Assembly: GCA_942491385.1 (NCBI GenBank)
Contig: CALOAF010000005.1
Span: forward strand, 310,001-374,000
Length of the DNA stretch: 64,000 nt
DNA from: UBA6170 sp942491385
Lineage (GTDB): Bacteria > Chloroflexota > Anaerolineae > Anaerolineales > Anaerolineaceae
Reading direction: 5' to 3'
Shown: positions 34,630 through 42,515 of the stretch, piece after piece
Layout: every line of letters begins with the position of its first letter
Numbering within the stretch: the first letter of the stretch is position 1
Notes under the pieces: model-generated
What the model was told of the DNA's origin: nothing
Seen by the model: only the letters and a program-made list of their open reading frames with translations
Database searches by the model: none
Translations under genes and position numbers: made by a program

Positions 34630-36960
34630 TTACCCAACCACAACATGACTACCCACTCCCACCGGCATCAACCTCCTAATATTCGGCACAAACAACCTCT
34701 GCCATTCTTTCTCCTCCTCCCGCGGCGGCAAAAGGATATGCCTCTTCCCAGCCGGTAGGGCAAAATCAAAGGCCAGCTGGATGCCACCCTGCAACCAGGC
34801 TCGTAAGTCCGCTTCGGGAATGCCCATTGGGTGGAAGACCGAGGAAGCCGCCCGCACCGCCAGCTCATAATAACGGGTCCGGTCCACCCGGCGTGGGTCA
34901 ACCGTTTGCGGCATGTCCCAGGCCTGCACTTCCCCACCATGCATGTACAGCAGGCGCACGCGCTGCCCGGGGCGGATCGACTTGCCAATGGTCAGCAATT
35001 GCTGCCCGGCGCGTGCCCCGGCGGTTTTAACAGTGTACTCCTGCGGCGCGCGGCTCAGCCGTAACGCCACCAGCAAATCGGTCAGTGGCACCCGCCCCTT
35101 GCGCAGATCCGTCAGATGATGACGCAGGATCGCCAGCGCTCCCGGAATGTACTCTGGCAGCTGGTCAACGCTCTCCGCCTGTGCCAGGTACTCCAGCAAT
35201 TCCATCTGCATGCGCGCCACCCAGGGAGCTGAGTCCCTTCGGCGCGCTTCCAGACCACGCACCTTGAGCGAGCCATCCTGAAAGACGCCGAAATAGCGGT
35301 TGGGCACCGGGACGCGTACATTCACACGTGAGGGCAGGAACGCCACCCAGCGGTAGACACCATCCAGGGCAATCGCCAGCCCGGTGCGGGTGACAATTTC
35401 ATCCAGCAGAGCTGAAAAATCCGCCGGTTGGGTATAGCCAGCCTGTTTCACCCACAGGCCATCCACATACATGTGCAACACATTGAAACCAAAATCCTCG
35501 GATGCTTCTTTGGCGCGCAGCAGGGCTTCACGCCCCCCGGCAGTGACCGCCTCATGCGATTCAATGCGCCCAAAACGCGCGTTCTTGTAACCCAGATAGC
35601 CAAAACAGGTCACCAGCAGCCATTTGTGGGCACCCGAACGCTCGGCGTCCAGCTTGCGGCGCGGATTCCAACGCGGCGTTAATCCCATACGGTGCTTCAA
35701 TGCCACGCGTTTCTCCAGCAGAGGCCCCAATGTCAATGGAATCAAGCCCGGTTTTTCATCAGACGTTTCCAATGGATGTGGTTTGCAGGTCTCAGGGGAG
35801 ATATTGCTGCGCACCATGATGGCCGGATACATCGAAACAAAGTCAATCGCCCCCACATCGCGGTGCAACCCCACGATCGGTTGGTACACCAATCCACCCA
35901 GGTCTGACTCAATCAACTCCAGGGCAGTTTTGGGGCGTTCTCCCTGCTGTTTGTGCCAGGGTACCAATATATTATTCTCCAGCGCCGTCAGCACCTGCAT
36001 AGTTGATATTCCGGTTCCCGGTGAAGTACGCGCTGCCACCTGCACTGGCTGAGCGGTCACACGCGCCATCTCGAAAATGCCATCCAGCCCCAGGTCACCC
36101 CAGAAGGTAGCATTTTTCTGGTCAATATGCCAGCGCCCAAACAGGTGAATTTGCTGGCCGCTGTAGATGATCTGCCCATAGGAAAAATAAGAGCGCTCTG
36201 GACGCTGCATATATTTACGACCCGGCTCGCGGTTCAATGCCAGCTCGAAGGGATGTTTCTCCATCAGCTCGAACAGATAGGGCAGCAGCCAGGTATCGCC
36301 CCAGCGCGTCAGGATCAGGTCGGGATCCAGACGTTTGAGGAGTGCCTGCAGGTTGATCAGCAGGGGCCGCACCGGCTGCAGTGAAAAGCGGTAAGATTGT
36401 CCGTTCATCTGCGCGCACAACGCCAGCGGGGCCGCGTGCGCAGGATCGCAATCCGGTTCCAGGTGCAGCACGCGCAGTTTCGGCAGTTCCGGGTCCAGAT
36501 CCCAGCGCGTGTCCAACACCTCCAGTTCCTGGATCAGATAAGATTCATAAAATTCCACCCGGCAGCGGCACAAGGGAAAGGTTTTATATTTGGCAGCATA
36601 CCGCACCGCGATGCTCAAATCAGCATCATAATAGTTCAGGGTGGGGAATTGCTCGAGCAATTGGCGAAAGAGTTTTTGCTGACTGCTGAGGGAAGCCACT
36701 TCCACCGCCAGCAAGTCCACCGGCTGCGGCTGGAAGAGATCACGTTTCTGATCACGGCTCAGGCGCGATGCAGCGGGATGATCCTTCAGAAAGCGCCAGA
36801 CCTCCCGCAAACGCGTTGCCGGACCCGCCACATAGAAGGTGACGGGAAAAGGTTGATGCAGACGAAGTCGCTCACCCTTGTCACTTAAAAACCAGAGCAC
36901 CGCCCCGGCTGCCTGTGTGTCCTCAAACACATCCAGCAGCCAGCCGCTAACTGCCTGCAT
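34630..36960 (-). CDS. Catalytically degenerate family-B DNA polymerase (inactivated PolB)
   Basis: Protein of 776 aa with recognisable PolB architecture but altered active sites. Motif A is present (IDFVSMYPAIM, D373). Motif B is altered: KWLLVTCFGYLGYKNARFG keeps Lys 446 and the Gly but N-S-x-Y has become V-T-C-F. Motif C, normally YxDTD, reads YVDGLW (498-503), so the second Asp, a metal ligand, is missing. The exonuclease Exo I D-x-E reads H166-L-E168, and the Exo II region (TRWGDTWLLPYL) lacks the usual N...FD. It probably lacks both activities and may act structurally. It is last in the LexA-box operon, overlapping the upstream small gene by 14 nt, and lies in GC-rich DNA. Confidence 0.85.
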   Translation of the reverse strand: MQAVSGWLLDVFEDTQAAGAVLWFLSDKGERLRLHQPFPVTFYVAGPATRLREVWRFLKDHPAASRLSRDQKRDLFQPQPVDLLAVEVASLSSQQKLFRQLLEQFPTLNYYDADLSIAVRYAAKYKTFPLCRCRVEFYESYLIQELEVLDTRWDLDPELPKLRVLHLEPDCDPAHAAPLALCAQMNGQSYRFSLQPVRPLLINLQALLKRLDPDLILTRWGDTWLLPYLFELMEKHPFELALNREPGRKYMQRPERSYFSYGQIIYSGQQIHLFGRWHIDQKNATFWGDLGLDGIFEMARVTAQPVQVAARTSPGTGISTMQVLTALENNILVPWHKQQGERPKTALELIESDLGGLVYQPIVGLHRDVGAIDFVSMYPAIMVRSNISPETCKPHPLETSDEKPGLIPLTLGPLLEKRVALKHRMGLTPRWNPRRKLDAERSGAHKWLLVTCFGYLGYKNARFGRIESHEAVTAGGREALLRAKEASEDFGFNVLHMYVDGLWVKQAGYTQPADFSALLDEIVTRTGLAIALDGVYRWVAFLPSRVNVRVPVPNRYFGVFQDGSLKVRGLEARRRDSAPWVARMQMELLEYLAQAESVDQLPEYIPGALAILRHHLTDLRKGRVPLTDLLVALRLSRAPQEYTVKTAGARAGQQLLTIGKSIRPGQRVRLLYMHGGEVQAWDMPQTVDPRRVDRTRYYELAVRAASSVFHPMGIPEADLRAWLQGGIQLAFDFALPAGKRHILLPPREEEKEWQRLFVPNIRRLMPVGVGSHVVVG

Positions 36961-37228
36961 TTAAGCTCCGCTGCAGTAGCTCGACTTCATCACGCAAACG
37001 GCGCACTTCCTTGTGCTCTTCCAGCAGCATGGCCACCAGAAAAGTCTCCATCGGTAGCACATGGGTGGCATAGGCCGCCGCCGCCAGGTGCTGGCGAGCC
37101 AGGCTCAATAATTCATCCAGTGCCAGTTGATCGCTGCGCCGTAAAGCGCGCCGGAAGCGCGATAAAGATTGCTCTTCCTGCATGAAAACCTGTGTAATAG
37201 AGGGTACGGTACGTCCCAAAATGATCAC
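36947..37228 (-). CDS. Small helical protein of the PolB operon
   Basis: Up to 93 aa, start uncertain: GTG at 37228 (AAGGAAG very close), with TTG and ATG alternatives within the first 16 codons. Predicted almost entirely helical with a C-terminal heptad-like acid/base stretch (LLEEHKEVRRLRDEVELLQ) that looks like a coiled coil. No recognised domain. Its position, 12 nt after the RecA-fold gene and overlapping polB by 14 nt, suggests stoichiometric coupling and a bridging role in a complex. Function unknown. Confidence 0.65.
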   Translation of the reverse strand: MIILGRTVPSITQVFMQEEQSLSRFRRALRRSDQLALDELLSLARQHLAAAAYATHVLPMETFLVAMLLEEHKEVRRLRDEVELLQRSLNAGS

Positions 37229-37240
37229 CTTCCTTTCTGT

Positions 37241-37822
37241 CTATGGGGTCGTGGTGCTATCAAAAGCCGGCAAGAGCGGCATTTGAGCAGGCAGTTGCGC
37301 ACGATCTTCCGCGGTCAGTTCCATCTCCAGTCGCAGCTCCCCCACCTTTTCTTTCAACATCTCGAACAAGACCATGCGCTCGACGCAAATGGTGGCAGGC
37401 AAGCTAGTGCTGACCACTACCGGTGCAATTTTGCTGAGTTGTTGCAAACGCCAGATCACCTGACGCAGCAAGCGCTGGCTTTCCGGCAGGTTGACGTTCT
37501 CGTCATAGAAAGTGGCCAGCAGGTCAAACACCAGAGTCGGATGTGGTTGCGGCAGCCATTCTTCCAGCAGCACATCCACCTGATAACAGGTGAACGCGCG
37601 TGAAAGCCGGATGCGCTCCAGCACCACGCGTGGATTCTGATGCTGGCGCCGGATGGCCTGCGCTACCGGGTAAGCATTAAAGCGGTTACCGGCATCCAGC
37701 ACGCGCAGGTTGCCCTGCAACGCCAGCCAGGCAGACAACTGCCACATCCAGTTGGAAGCGGCATGTTCACCCATTACCAGAATAATCTGATTGGGCAATT
37801 GAGAGGGGAATAAGTTATTCAT
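37241..37822 (-). CDS. RecA-fold ATPase-like protein with degenerate Walker A
   Basis: Protein of 193 aa. A first beta-strand (NQIILVMG) leads into EHAASNWMWQ where a P-loop GxxxxGK[ST] would be expected; there is no Lys. Later segments resemble RadA/RecA-like proteins: RIRLSRAFTCYQVDVLLEE, the Walker B-like strand TLVFDLLATF, then ESQRLLRQVIWRLQQL and VVVSTS. The C-terminus is acidic and proline-rich. By analogy with SulA/ImuA-type RecA relatives, it may bind RecA or the polymerase partner without hydrolysing ATP. RBS GAGGG precedes ATG 37822. Confidence 0.7.
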   Translation of the reverse strand: MNNLFPSQLPNQIILVMGEHAASNWMWQLSAWLALQGNLRVLDAGNRFNAYPVAQAIRRQHQNPRVVLERIRLSRAFTCYQVDVLLEEWLPQPHPTLVFDLLATFYDENVNLPESQRLLRQVIWRLQQLSKIAPVVVSTSLPATICVERMVLFEMLKEKVGELRLEMELTAEDRAQLPAQMPLLPAFDSTTTP

Positions 37823-37878
37823 GCCCTCATCATATCTATATTAGAAAATATTTTCTATCCCACTTAAGATGATTTTTC

Positions 37879-37915
37879 GTTTAAATTCGTTTAAGAATCG
37901 TTTAAAGATGTTTAA
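37879..37915 (-). promoter_or_regulatory. Four helically phased GTTTAA repeats
   Basis: GTTTAA occurs at 37879, 37889, 37900 and 37910 on the + strand (TTAAAC on the transcribed strand), spaced 10, 11 and 10 nt, so all face one side of the helix. The array lies in the 105-nt gap between the HTH gene and the RecA-fold gene. It is a plausible operator for the LuxR-type protein or another regulator. Confidence 0.55.
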
Positions 37916-37927
37916 GCAGCACCGGCA

Positions 37928-38335
37928 TCACGCCCAACTGCTGAAATCCCAATCCAGCAGCAATTGCCGCAGGGCAATCCGGTTTGGTAACTTCATTTTA
38001 TTCAGAATATTGTGCACGTGACTGCGCACCGTCTCTGGCGCGATTTGCAAACGCTGTGCAATTTGATTGGTGCGGTACTGTAAACAAACCAGAGCCGCCA
38101 CCTGCTGTTCCCGCTCCGTTAACGCTTGCCACTTCTCCCAGGTTACGCGCTCCACCTCCACCGCCTGCAGCTCACGCGCCAGTAAATCGGCCGCTACCTT
38201 ACGCGGTGTCGAGCGGCGATACTGCGCCAGCTGTTCCAGGGAAAGCAATAAATCGCCATCCAAAGCAAAGGAACGCTGTGAAGAAGGGTTCACCCCCGGA
38301 CGAAAGAACTTTTGAAAAGTATGCCAGATACTCAT
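37928..38335 (-). CDS. LuxR-type HTH protein heading the PolB operon
   Basis: Protein of 135 aa. The C-terminal 60 residues are a GerE/LuxR helix-turn-helix: LTEREQQVAALVCLQYRTN, then AQRLQIAPETVRSHVHNILN with KMKLPNRIAL. The N-terminal 70 residues are helical without a receiver or ligand-binding domain. The ATG at 38335 lies only about 7 nt beyond the promoter -10 element, so the mRNA may be leaderless. It may autoregulate or control the downstream genes through the phased repeats. It is cotranscribed, by inference, with the RecA-fold, small and PolB genes. Confidence 0.82.
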   Translation of the reverse strand: MSIWHTFQKFFRPGVNPSSQRSFALDGDLLLSLEQLAQYRRSTPRKVAADLLARELQAVEVERVTWEKWQALTEREQQVAALVCLQYRTNQIAQRLQIAPETVRSHVHNILNKMKLPNRIALRQLLLDWDFSSWA

Positions 38336-38341
38336 ACTCTT

Positions 38342-38370
38342 ATTTTATAGAACATTTGTTCTTTCGTCAA
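38342..38370 (-). promoter_or_regulatory. SOS-type promoter with LexA box for the PolB operon
   Basis: Minus strand: -35 TTGACG (38365-38370), 17-nt spacer, -10 TAAAAT (38342-38347). The spacer holds GAACAAATGTTC (38350-38361), an exact match to the Gram-positive LexA/DinR consensus GAAC-N4-GTTC. An operator between -35 and -10 would block RNA polymerase until SOS induction. Confidence 0.8.
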
Positions 38371-38383
38371 GAGGGATTGTTAA

Positions 38384-38599
38384 TTATTCTTCTTCTGTTG
38401 GTTTGATGATAAAGTAAGCCACCACGCCTAAAACAGGAATGCCTAACAAAATCATCACCCACAATGCCTTGGCGATCGCTGATAATGTTGCCTTTTTCAA
38501 AGAAAATAGAGCCACCAAACTGGCAACCACCCAGGCAATAACCATCAGGAAAATAAATACCTGCATTAATACATAACCAAATCCGAAACCGTGATACAT
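38384..38599 (-). CDS. PLDc_N-type small membrane protein
   Basis: Protein of 71 aa with two TM helices (about residues 8-30 and 42-64) and the phospholipase-D-nuclease N-terminal pattern KALWVMILLGIPVLGVVAYFI. Such stand-alone proteins are common membrane proteins, sometimes near stress or antibiotic genes; role unknown. The operon promoter with the LexA box lies just beyond its stop codon. Confidence 0.75.
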   Translation of the reverse strand: MYHGFGFGYVLMQVFIFLMVIAWVVASLVALFSLKKATLSAIAKALWVMILLGIPVLGVVAYFIIKPTEEE

Positions 38600-38734
38600 T
38601 CTTTCCTCTTTTCTTGTTACCTACTGATTATAAAGGCAATTTTCGTGTTAATGTATGTTACGTATAAGATTTTCAATCAATCCCACCGCTTGTTCTGCAC
38701 TTTCAAAGCACTTTGATTGATCCTGACCCCTGAC

Positions 38735-38763
38735 TTGACGCATTCCCAGATCACCTGTAGAAT
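38735..38763 (+). promoter_or_regulatory. Promoter for the fluoride-riboswitch/crcB transcript
   Basis: TTGACG, 17-nt spacer, TAGAAT, placed immediately upstream of the riboswitch. Confidence 0.7.
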
Positions 38764-38768
38764 TTGAC

Positions 38769-38830
38769 TTTGAGCGATGAAGCTCGCGCGGGAAACCAGA
38801 CCGCCGCAATGGTTGATCGCTTCTACCCAG
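38769..38830 (+). ncRNA. Fluoride riboswitch (crcB motif)
   Basis: GAGCGATGAAGCTCG, then GGGAAACC.GACCGCC and GTTGATCGCTTCTACCC follow the crcB-motif plan: G-rich GATG hairpin, pseudoknot strand, and the closing GATGGCTCCTAC-like strand. Together with the downstream terminator and a CrcB gene, it should sense fluoride and allow read-through when bound. Confidence 0.8.
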
Positions 38831-38849
38831 GATTTAGGGTAGATTTTTT
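38822..38849 (+). terminator. Intrinsic terminator of the fluoride riboswitch
   Basis: TCTACCC / GGGTAGA stem, 8-nt loop, then six T. The 5' arm overlaps the last conserved strand of the riboswitch, so ligand binding and termination are mutually exclusive. Confidence 0.85.
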
Positions 38850-38863
38850 GTTTATAGGTGCAT

Positions 38864-39247
38864 ATGGATAAAGTTCTGTGGATATCAATGGGGGCAGTTT
38901 TGGGAGCAAATTTGCGTTACTGGGTTGGCGATTGGGCAGCCCAACGTTTTGGCAGCAGTTTTCCGTATGGAACCCTGTTAATTAATCTGACAGGTAGTTT
39001 CCTGCTGGGTTTGATCATCTCCATGGCACTCGAGAATTTTGTGATCGATCCACGCTTACGGCTGCTCTTAATTATTGGCTTTCTGGGTTCCTATACCACC
39101 TTCTCGACCTTTGCTTATGAATCTGTCACGCTGATCTCTCAAGGACAATGGGGAGCAGGTCTTTTCAACCTGCTTGGATCCAGCCTTCTCGGTGCTTTGT
39201 TTGCTGTTTTAGGAATCTGGTTGGGAACGCTAAATGTGGTAAATTGA
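38864..39247 (+). CDS. crcB: Fluoride exporter CrcB/Fluc
   Basis: Protein of about 127 aa with four TM segments. It has the family signatures GAVLGANLRYWVG, PYGTLLINLTGSFLLG and GFLGSYTTFSTFAYE (the Phe-box/Na+ site region). Works as a dimeric F- channel that lowers cytoplasmic fluoride. ATG 38864 follows AGGTG; a GTG at 38858 is possible. Single crcB copy with one complete domain. Confidence 0.94.
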   Translation: MDKVLWISMGAVLGANLRYWVGDWAAQRFGSSFPYGTLLINLTGSFLLGLIISMALENFVIDPRLRLLLIIGFLGSYTTFSTFAYESVTLISQGQWGAGLFNLLGSSLLGALFAVLGIWLGTLNVVN

Positions 39248-39320
39248 TCGATTGCCAAAGACTGCTGGAAGCATTAATCAATGTTCCCCACGATATGGAT
39301 TAAAAACCTCTACGTCGAAT

Positions 39321-39770
39321 CTATTCTCCCGCAGGTTTTGATTCCAGAACCTTCTTAATCCCTTCCAATCTGGCTTCCACTGCTTTCAACAACATTCGCC
39401 CCATAAGAGAAGAAAATAGACCAAACAATCCATGAAATTGGATTGTCTCACGTTGGATCAGATGTGTTCCTTCTTCTACTGGAATAAATTCATACGCCAG
39501 ATTCCCATCCATGCCGGTACCTCTAAAAGATTCCTCCAGGTAGCGAGGTGGTTCGTAGCGTTGCACAGTGGATAGAATTTCACCTTTGATCAAAGGGAAC
39601 ATCTGCACCACTTCGCGATAGGAGGTACCCACCCCAACAGGACCAGGTGTGGTTTTTTCCAATAACAAAACTGGAGAATCGGGCTCTTGCTGGAATTGAT
39701 CTTTATCCCGCAAAAAGCTAAAAACCTTTTCTGGCTTACAGTTGATGGAGATGCTTCGTTCAAATTTCAT
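39321..39770 (-). CDS. SRPBCC (polyketide cyclase/START-like) protein
   Basis: Protein of 149 aa, start ATG 39770 with GAGGAAAG upstream. The helix-grip fold is suggested by FERSISINCKPEKVFSFLRD, PGPVGVGTSYREVVQ and EFIPVEEGTHLIQRETIQF. Likely binds a small hydrophobic ligand. It follows the riboflavin importer genes but is separated by about 55 nt; no functional link is evident. Confidence 0.82.
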   Translation of the reverse strand: MKFERSISINCKPEKVFSFLRDKDQFQQEPDSPVLLLEKTTPGPVGVGTSYREVVQMFPLIKGEILSTVQRYEPPRYLEESFRGTGMDGNLAYEFIPVEEGTHLIQRETIQFHGLFGLFSSLMGRMLLKAVEARLEGIKKVLESKPAGE

Positions 39771-39824
39771 ATGACTTTCCTCAATAATATTCAAAATATA
39801 GGAAGCACATTGGGCAGCAATACA

Positions 39825-40577
39825 CTACTCCGGCAGTATCTCTGCTCTTAATTGTTGCGACATGCGTGCAAATTCAGTCGTATAGCGCAATGCTTCCTGG
39901 CGCGGCCGGGGCAGGTTGACCGGAAAATCACACGAGATGCTGCCTGGGCGCGCACTTAACACCAGCACGCGGTCAGATAGCAACAACGCTTCCGATATGG
40001 AATGCGTAACCATCAAGACCGTGGTGCGGCGTGCCTGCCAGATGCGCAGTAGTTCTGCTCCCATCTGTTCGCGCATCAGCGCATCCAATGCGCCAAAGGG
40101 TTCATCCAGCAACAACAAATCCGGATCCTGGATCAGTGCCCGCGCTATAGCCACGCGTTGTGCCATGCCACCGGAAAGCTCCTGCACCCAGGTTTGCTCA
40201 AATCCTTCCAAACCGACCAATTCGATCAGTTCTAGCGCTTTCCGCCGTGCTTCTTCGCTTGGGATCGGATGCAACTCCAGTGGCAGGGTGATATTTTCGA
40301 TCACGGTGCGCCAGGGCATCAGATTTGCCTGCTGGAAGACGTATCCAATCTTCACTTCTCGTTCGCCTTCATAAGAGAAATTTACCTCGCCGCGCGATGG
40401 CTGCAAAACCCCCGCAATCACCCGCAGCAATGTGCTTTTGCCACTGCCGGATGGCCCAATCACACACACAAACTCTTGTGGTGCAATATGAAAATTGACA
40501 CCTTGCAAAGCCTGCAAACCACCATTCTCAATCGCAAATGTGATGTACAGGTCCTTTACGGTCAGAAAAGGACGCAT
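39825..40577 (-). CDS. ribZ: Riboflavin ABC importer ATP-binding protein (RibZ-like)
   Basis: Protein of about 250 aa: Walker A GPSGSGKST, Q-loop VFQQANLMPWRT (nitrate/taurine/THI5-type family), signature LSGGMAQR, Walker B LLLLDEPFGALD, H-loop VTHS. ATG 40577 has CAGGAAAA upstream and sits 13 nt after the binding-protein stop; an earlier start at 40610 would overlap that gene. Assigned to riboflavin uptake because the operon starts with an FMN riboswitch. Confidence 0.85.
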   Translation of the reverse strand: MRPFLTVKDLYITFAIENGGLQALQGVNFHIAPQEFVCVIGPSGSGKSTLLRVIAGVLQPSRGEVNFSYEGEREVKIGYVFQQANLMPWRTVIENITLPLELHPIPSEEARRKALELIELVGLEGFEQTWVQELSGGMAQRVAIARALIQDPDLLLLDEPFGALDALMREQMGAELLRIWQARRTTVLMVTHSISEALLLSDRVLVLSARPGSISCDFPVNLPRPRQEALRYTTEFARMSQQLRAEILPE

Positions 40578-40590
40578 ATTTTCCTGGGTT

Positions 40591-41565
40591 TTACTGGTAG
40601 AGATAGTCATTGGTATACACATCGTCCAGATTTATTGGCTGACTGATCAGCCCCATTTCCAATAAGATGGCTTGCATACTTTCCCAGGCTTGCGGATCAC
40701 TGTAGCCTAATGGGCCTGCCTGCCAATACTCCATGGAGATCCGCAATACTTCCTTTTGAACAGCGGTATTGGCCTGGGCCAGGTTTTCGACATACTTTTC
40801 ACTGATTTGGTATGCTGCTTCGGGATCATCCAGTGCGGTCTGAATGCCGCGGCTGATTGCTTTAACCATGCCACGTACCAGCTTCGGATGCTCTTGAATG
40901 GTGGTTTCATTGCTGATCAAGCCATTCGAAACCAGATGTAAAGTGTCTGAGAGTGCCTGCACATTGATCTCATAGCCTTCTGCTTCCAATTGCACTGGCT
41001 CGTTGGTAACATAAATCACAGCCGCATCCACCCTGTCAGTAGCCAGTGCTTCCACCTGGGTGTAACCAATCGAATCCAAACGCACATCAGACTCATCCAG
41101 TCCGGCCGCGTCAAGCATGGCTTTGAAACCAATATAGCTGGCGCCATACAAACCCGGGATCCCGACCCGTGTCCCCACCAGATCACTGACACTGGTAATA
41201 TTCTTTTCCTGTAAAGAAACCACACCCACCGGGTAATTTTCATACCACGCCATCACGTATACCACGGGTAAACCCTGTGCGCGTGCCAACAATACCTGCT
41301 CACCGGAGGCAATCGCAAATTGAATCTGGTTGGCTCCAACCAGCGCTACATTATCGTTTTCCATACTGTAGTCCAGTTCAACCTCCAAACCTTCTGCTTT
41401 GAAATAACCATTTTCCAGTGCCACGTAGATGGGCGTAAATTGCACATTGGGAATAAACCCCATGGGTAAACGGATTTTGACAAACTCTTGCGGTTGTTCA
41501 GACTGAGACGTACAGGCTGAAAGGATCAATAGGACTGCAATGCTTGCGACAAGAATTTTTTTCAA
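40591..41565 (-). CDS. ribY: Riboflavin ABC importer binding lipoprotein (RibY-like, NMT1/THI5 fold)
   Basis: Protein of 324 aa from a TTG start at 41565 that has GGAGGAG directly upstream. An ATG at 41589 would run back into the permease gene. Lipobox LILSAC. NMT1/THI5-like features: RLPMGFIPNVQFTPIYVALE, GYFKAEGLEVELDY, VVYVMAWYENYPVGVVS. In Chloroflexota such proteins with an FMN riboswitch form the RibXY importer; other members bind thiamin pyrimidine precursors. The riboswitch decides in favour of riboflavin. Confidence 0.83.
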   Translation of the reverse strand: MKKILVASIAVLLILSACTSQSEQPQEFVKIRLPMGFIPNVQFTPIYVALENGYFKAEGLEVELDYSMENDNVALVGANQIQFAIASGEQVLLARAQGLPVVYVMAWYENYPVGVVSLQEKNITSVSDLVGTRVGIPGLYGASYIGFKAMLDAAGLDESDVRLDSIGYTQVEALATDRVDAAVIYVTNEPVQLEAEGYEINVQALSDTLHLVSNGLISNETTIQEHPKLVRGMVKAISRGIQTALDDPEAAYQISEKYVENLAQANTAVQKEVLRISMEYWQAGPLGYSDPQAWESMQAILLEMGLISQPINLDDVYTNDYLYQ

Positions 41566-41578
41566 AGTATCTCCTCCA

Positions 41579-42412
41579 TTAAATTTCAACTGTTAACGTC
41601 TGTTTGCGTGGCCGGTGTTGCCAGTCCAATAATTTTCGTTCTAATAAAACCACCGCTCCATACAGCAATAATGCCATTGCCACCAGGGTAAACACAGTTA
41701 CAAAGACCAGTGCAGTATCGTATTGACCACGGCCGACATTGATCAAAAATCCCAACCCACGGTCAGCACCTACAAATTCACCCACCACCGCGCCAATCAC
41801 CGAGAGTGTTGCGCCTACGCGTAAACCACCCAAAAATACAGGCAACGCTGCCGGTATTTCCAGAAAACGCAAGGTTTGCGTTCGGGTTGCACGTAAAGAA
41901 CGCATCAGATCGCGCAGATCCTGTGGAACTGCCCGAATACCTACCACTGTATTCACCAGCACCGGAAAGAAAACGATCAATCCGGCTATCAGAACTTTCG
42001 AAAATAAGCCCGGTCCAAACCAGATCACCAGTAAAGGAGCAATCGCTACAATCGGAATTGCCTGTGAAGCCACCAGGTAGGGGGATAACAAGCGTTCAAA
42101 AGTGCTGGATTTGGCCAGTAAATACCCCAATACTGTAGCCAGGAAAGCGCCGGAAAATAATCCCAGGGTCACTTCCAACAACGTGTAAGATGCATGCCAT
42201 ACTAAACTGCCATTCTGTAAAACCTGGAAAAAGCGGCGCAAGACAATCATTGGCGAAGGTAAAATGAAAACCGGCAGATCACCCCAGCGAGTCACTATCC
42301 ACCACAACAACACTGCCAGCGTACCGGAAATGGGCATCAACCAGCCGCCATATTTTCCAGCTGCTTTTCGGATTGAATTGTGTTTATGTGTGCGTTTCAA
42401 GCTGATTTCCAT
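41579..42412 (-). CDS. ribX: Riboflavin ABC importer permease (RibX-like)
   Basis: Protein of 277 aa with six TM segments and the binding-protein-dependent permease (BPD_transp_1) EAA-like loop LRDLMRSLRATRTQTLRFLEIPAA. Family as in nitrate/taurine/THI5-type permeases. First coding gene after the FMN riboswitch and its terminator; RibY and RibZ follow closely. Confidence 0.86.
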   Translation of the reverse strand: MEISLKRTHKHNSIRKAAGKYGGWLMPISGTLAVLLWWIVTRWGDLPVFILPSPMIVLRRFFQVLQNGSLVWHASYTLLEVTLGLFSGAFLATVLGYLLAKSSTFERLLSPYLVASQAIPIVAIAPLLVIWFGPGLFSKVLIAGLIVFFPVLVNTVVGIRAVPQDLRDLMRSLRATRTQTLRFLEIPAALPVFLGGLRVGATLSVIGAVVGEFVGADRGLGFLINVGRGQYDTALVFVTVFTLVAMALLLYGAVVLLERKLLDWQHRPRKQTLTVEI

Positions 42413-42460
42413 TATTCTCCAAAAAAAACCGCAGGCGAATTAACAGCCGGCGGGGGAGAA

Positions 42461-42489
42461 ACAAAACCCGAAAACATGTGTTTTCGGGG
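42461..42489 (-). terminator. Terminator of the FMN riboswitch
   Basis: Minus-strand CCCGAAAACA / TGTTTTCGGG stem followed by TTTTGTTT. Lies between aptamer and ribX, so it is probably the expression platform. Confidence 0.8.
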
Positions 42490-42515
42490 CGTTACAGCAA
42501 ACATGCATTCAGTTT

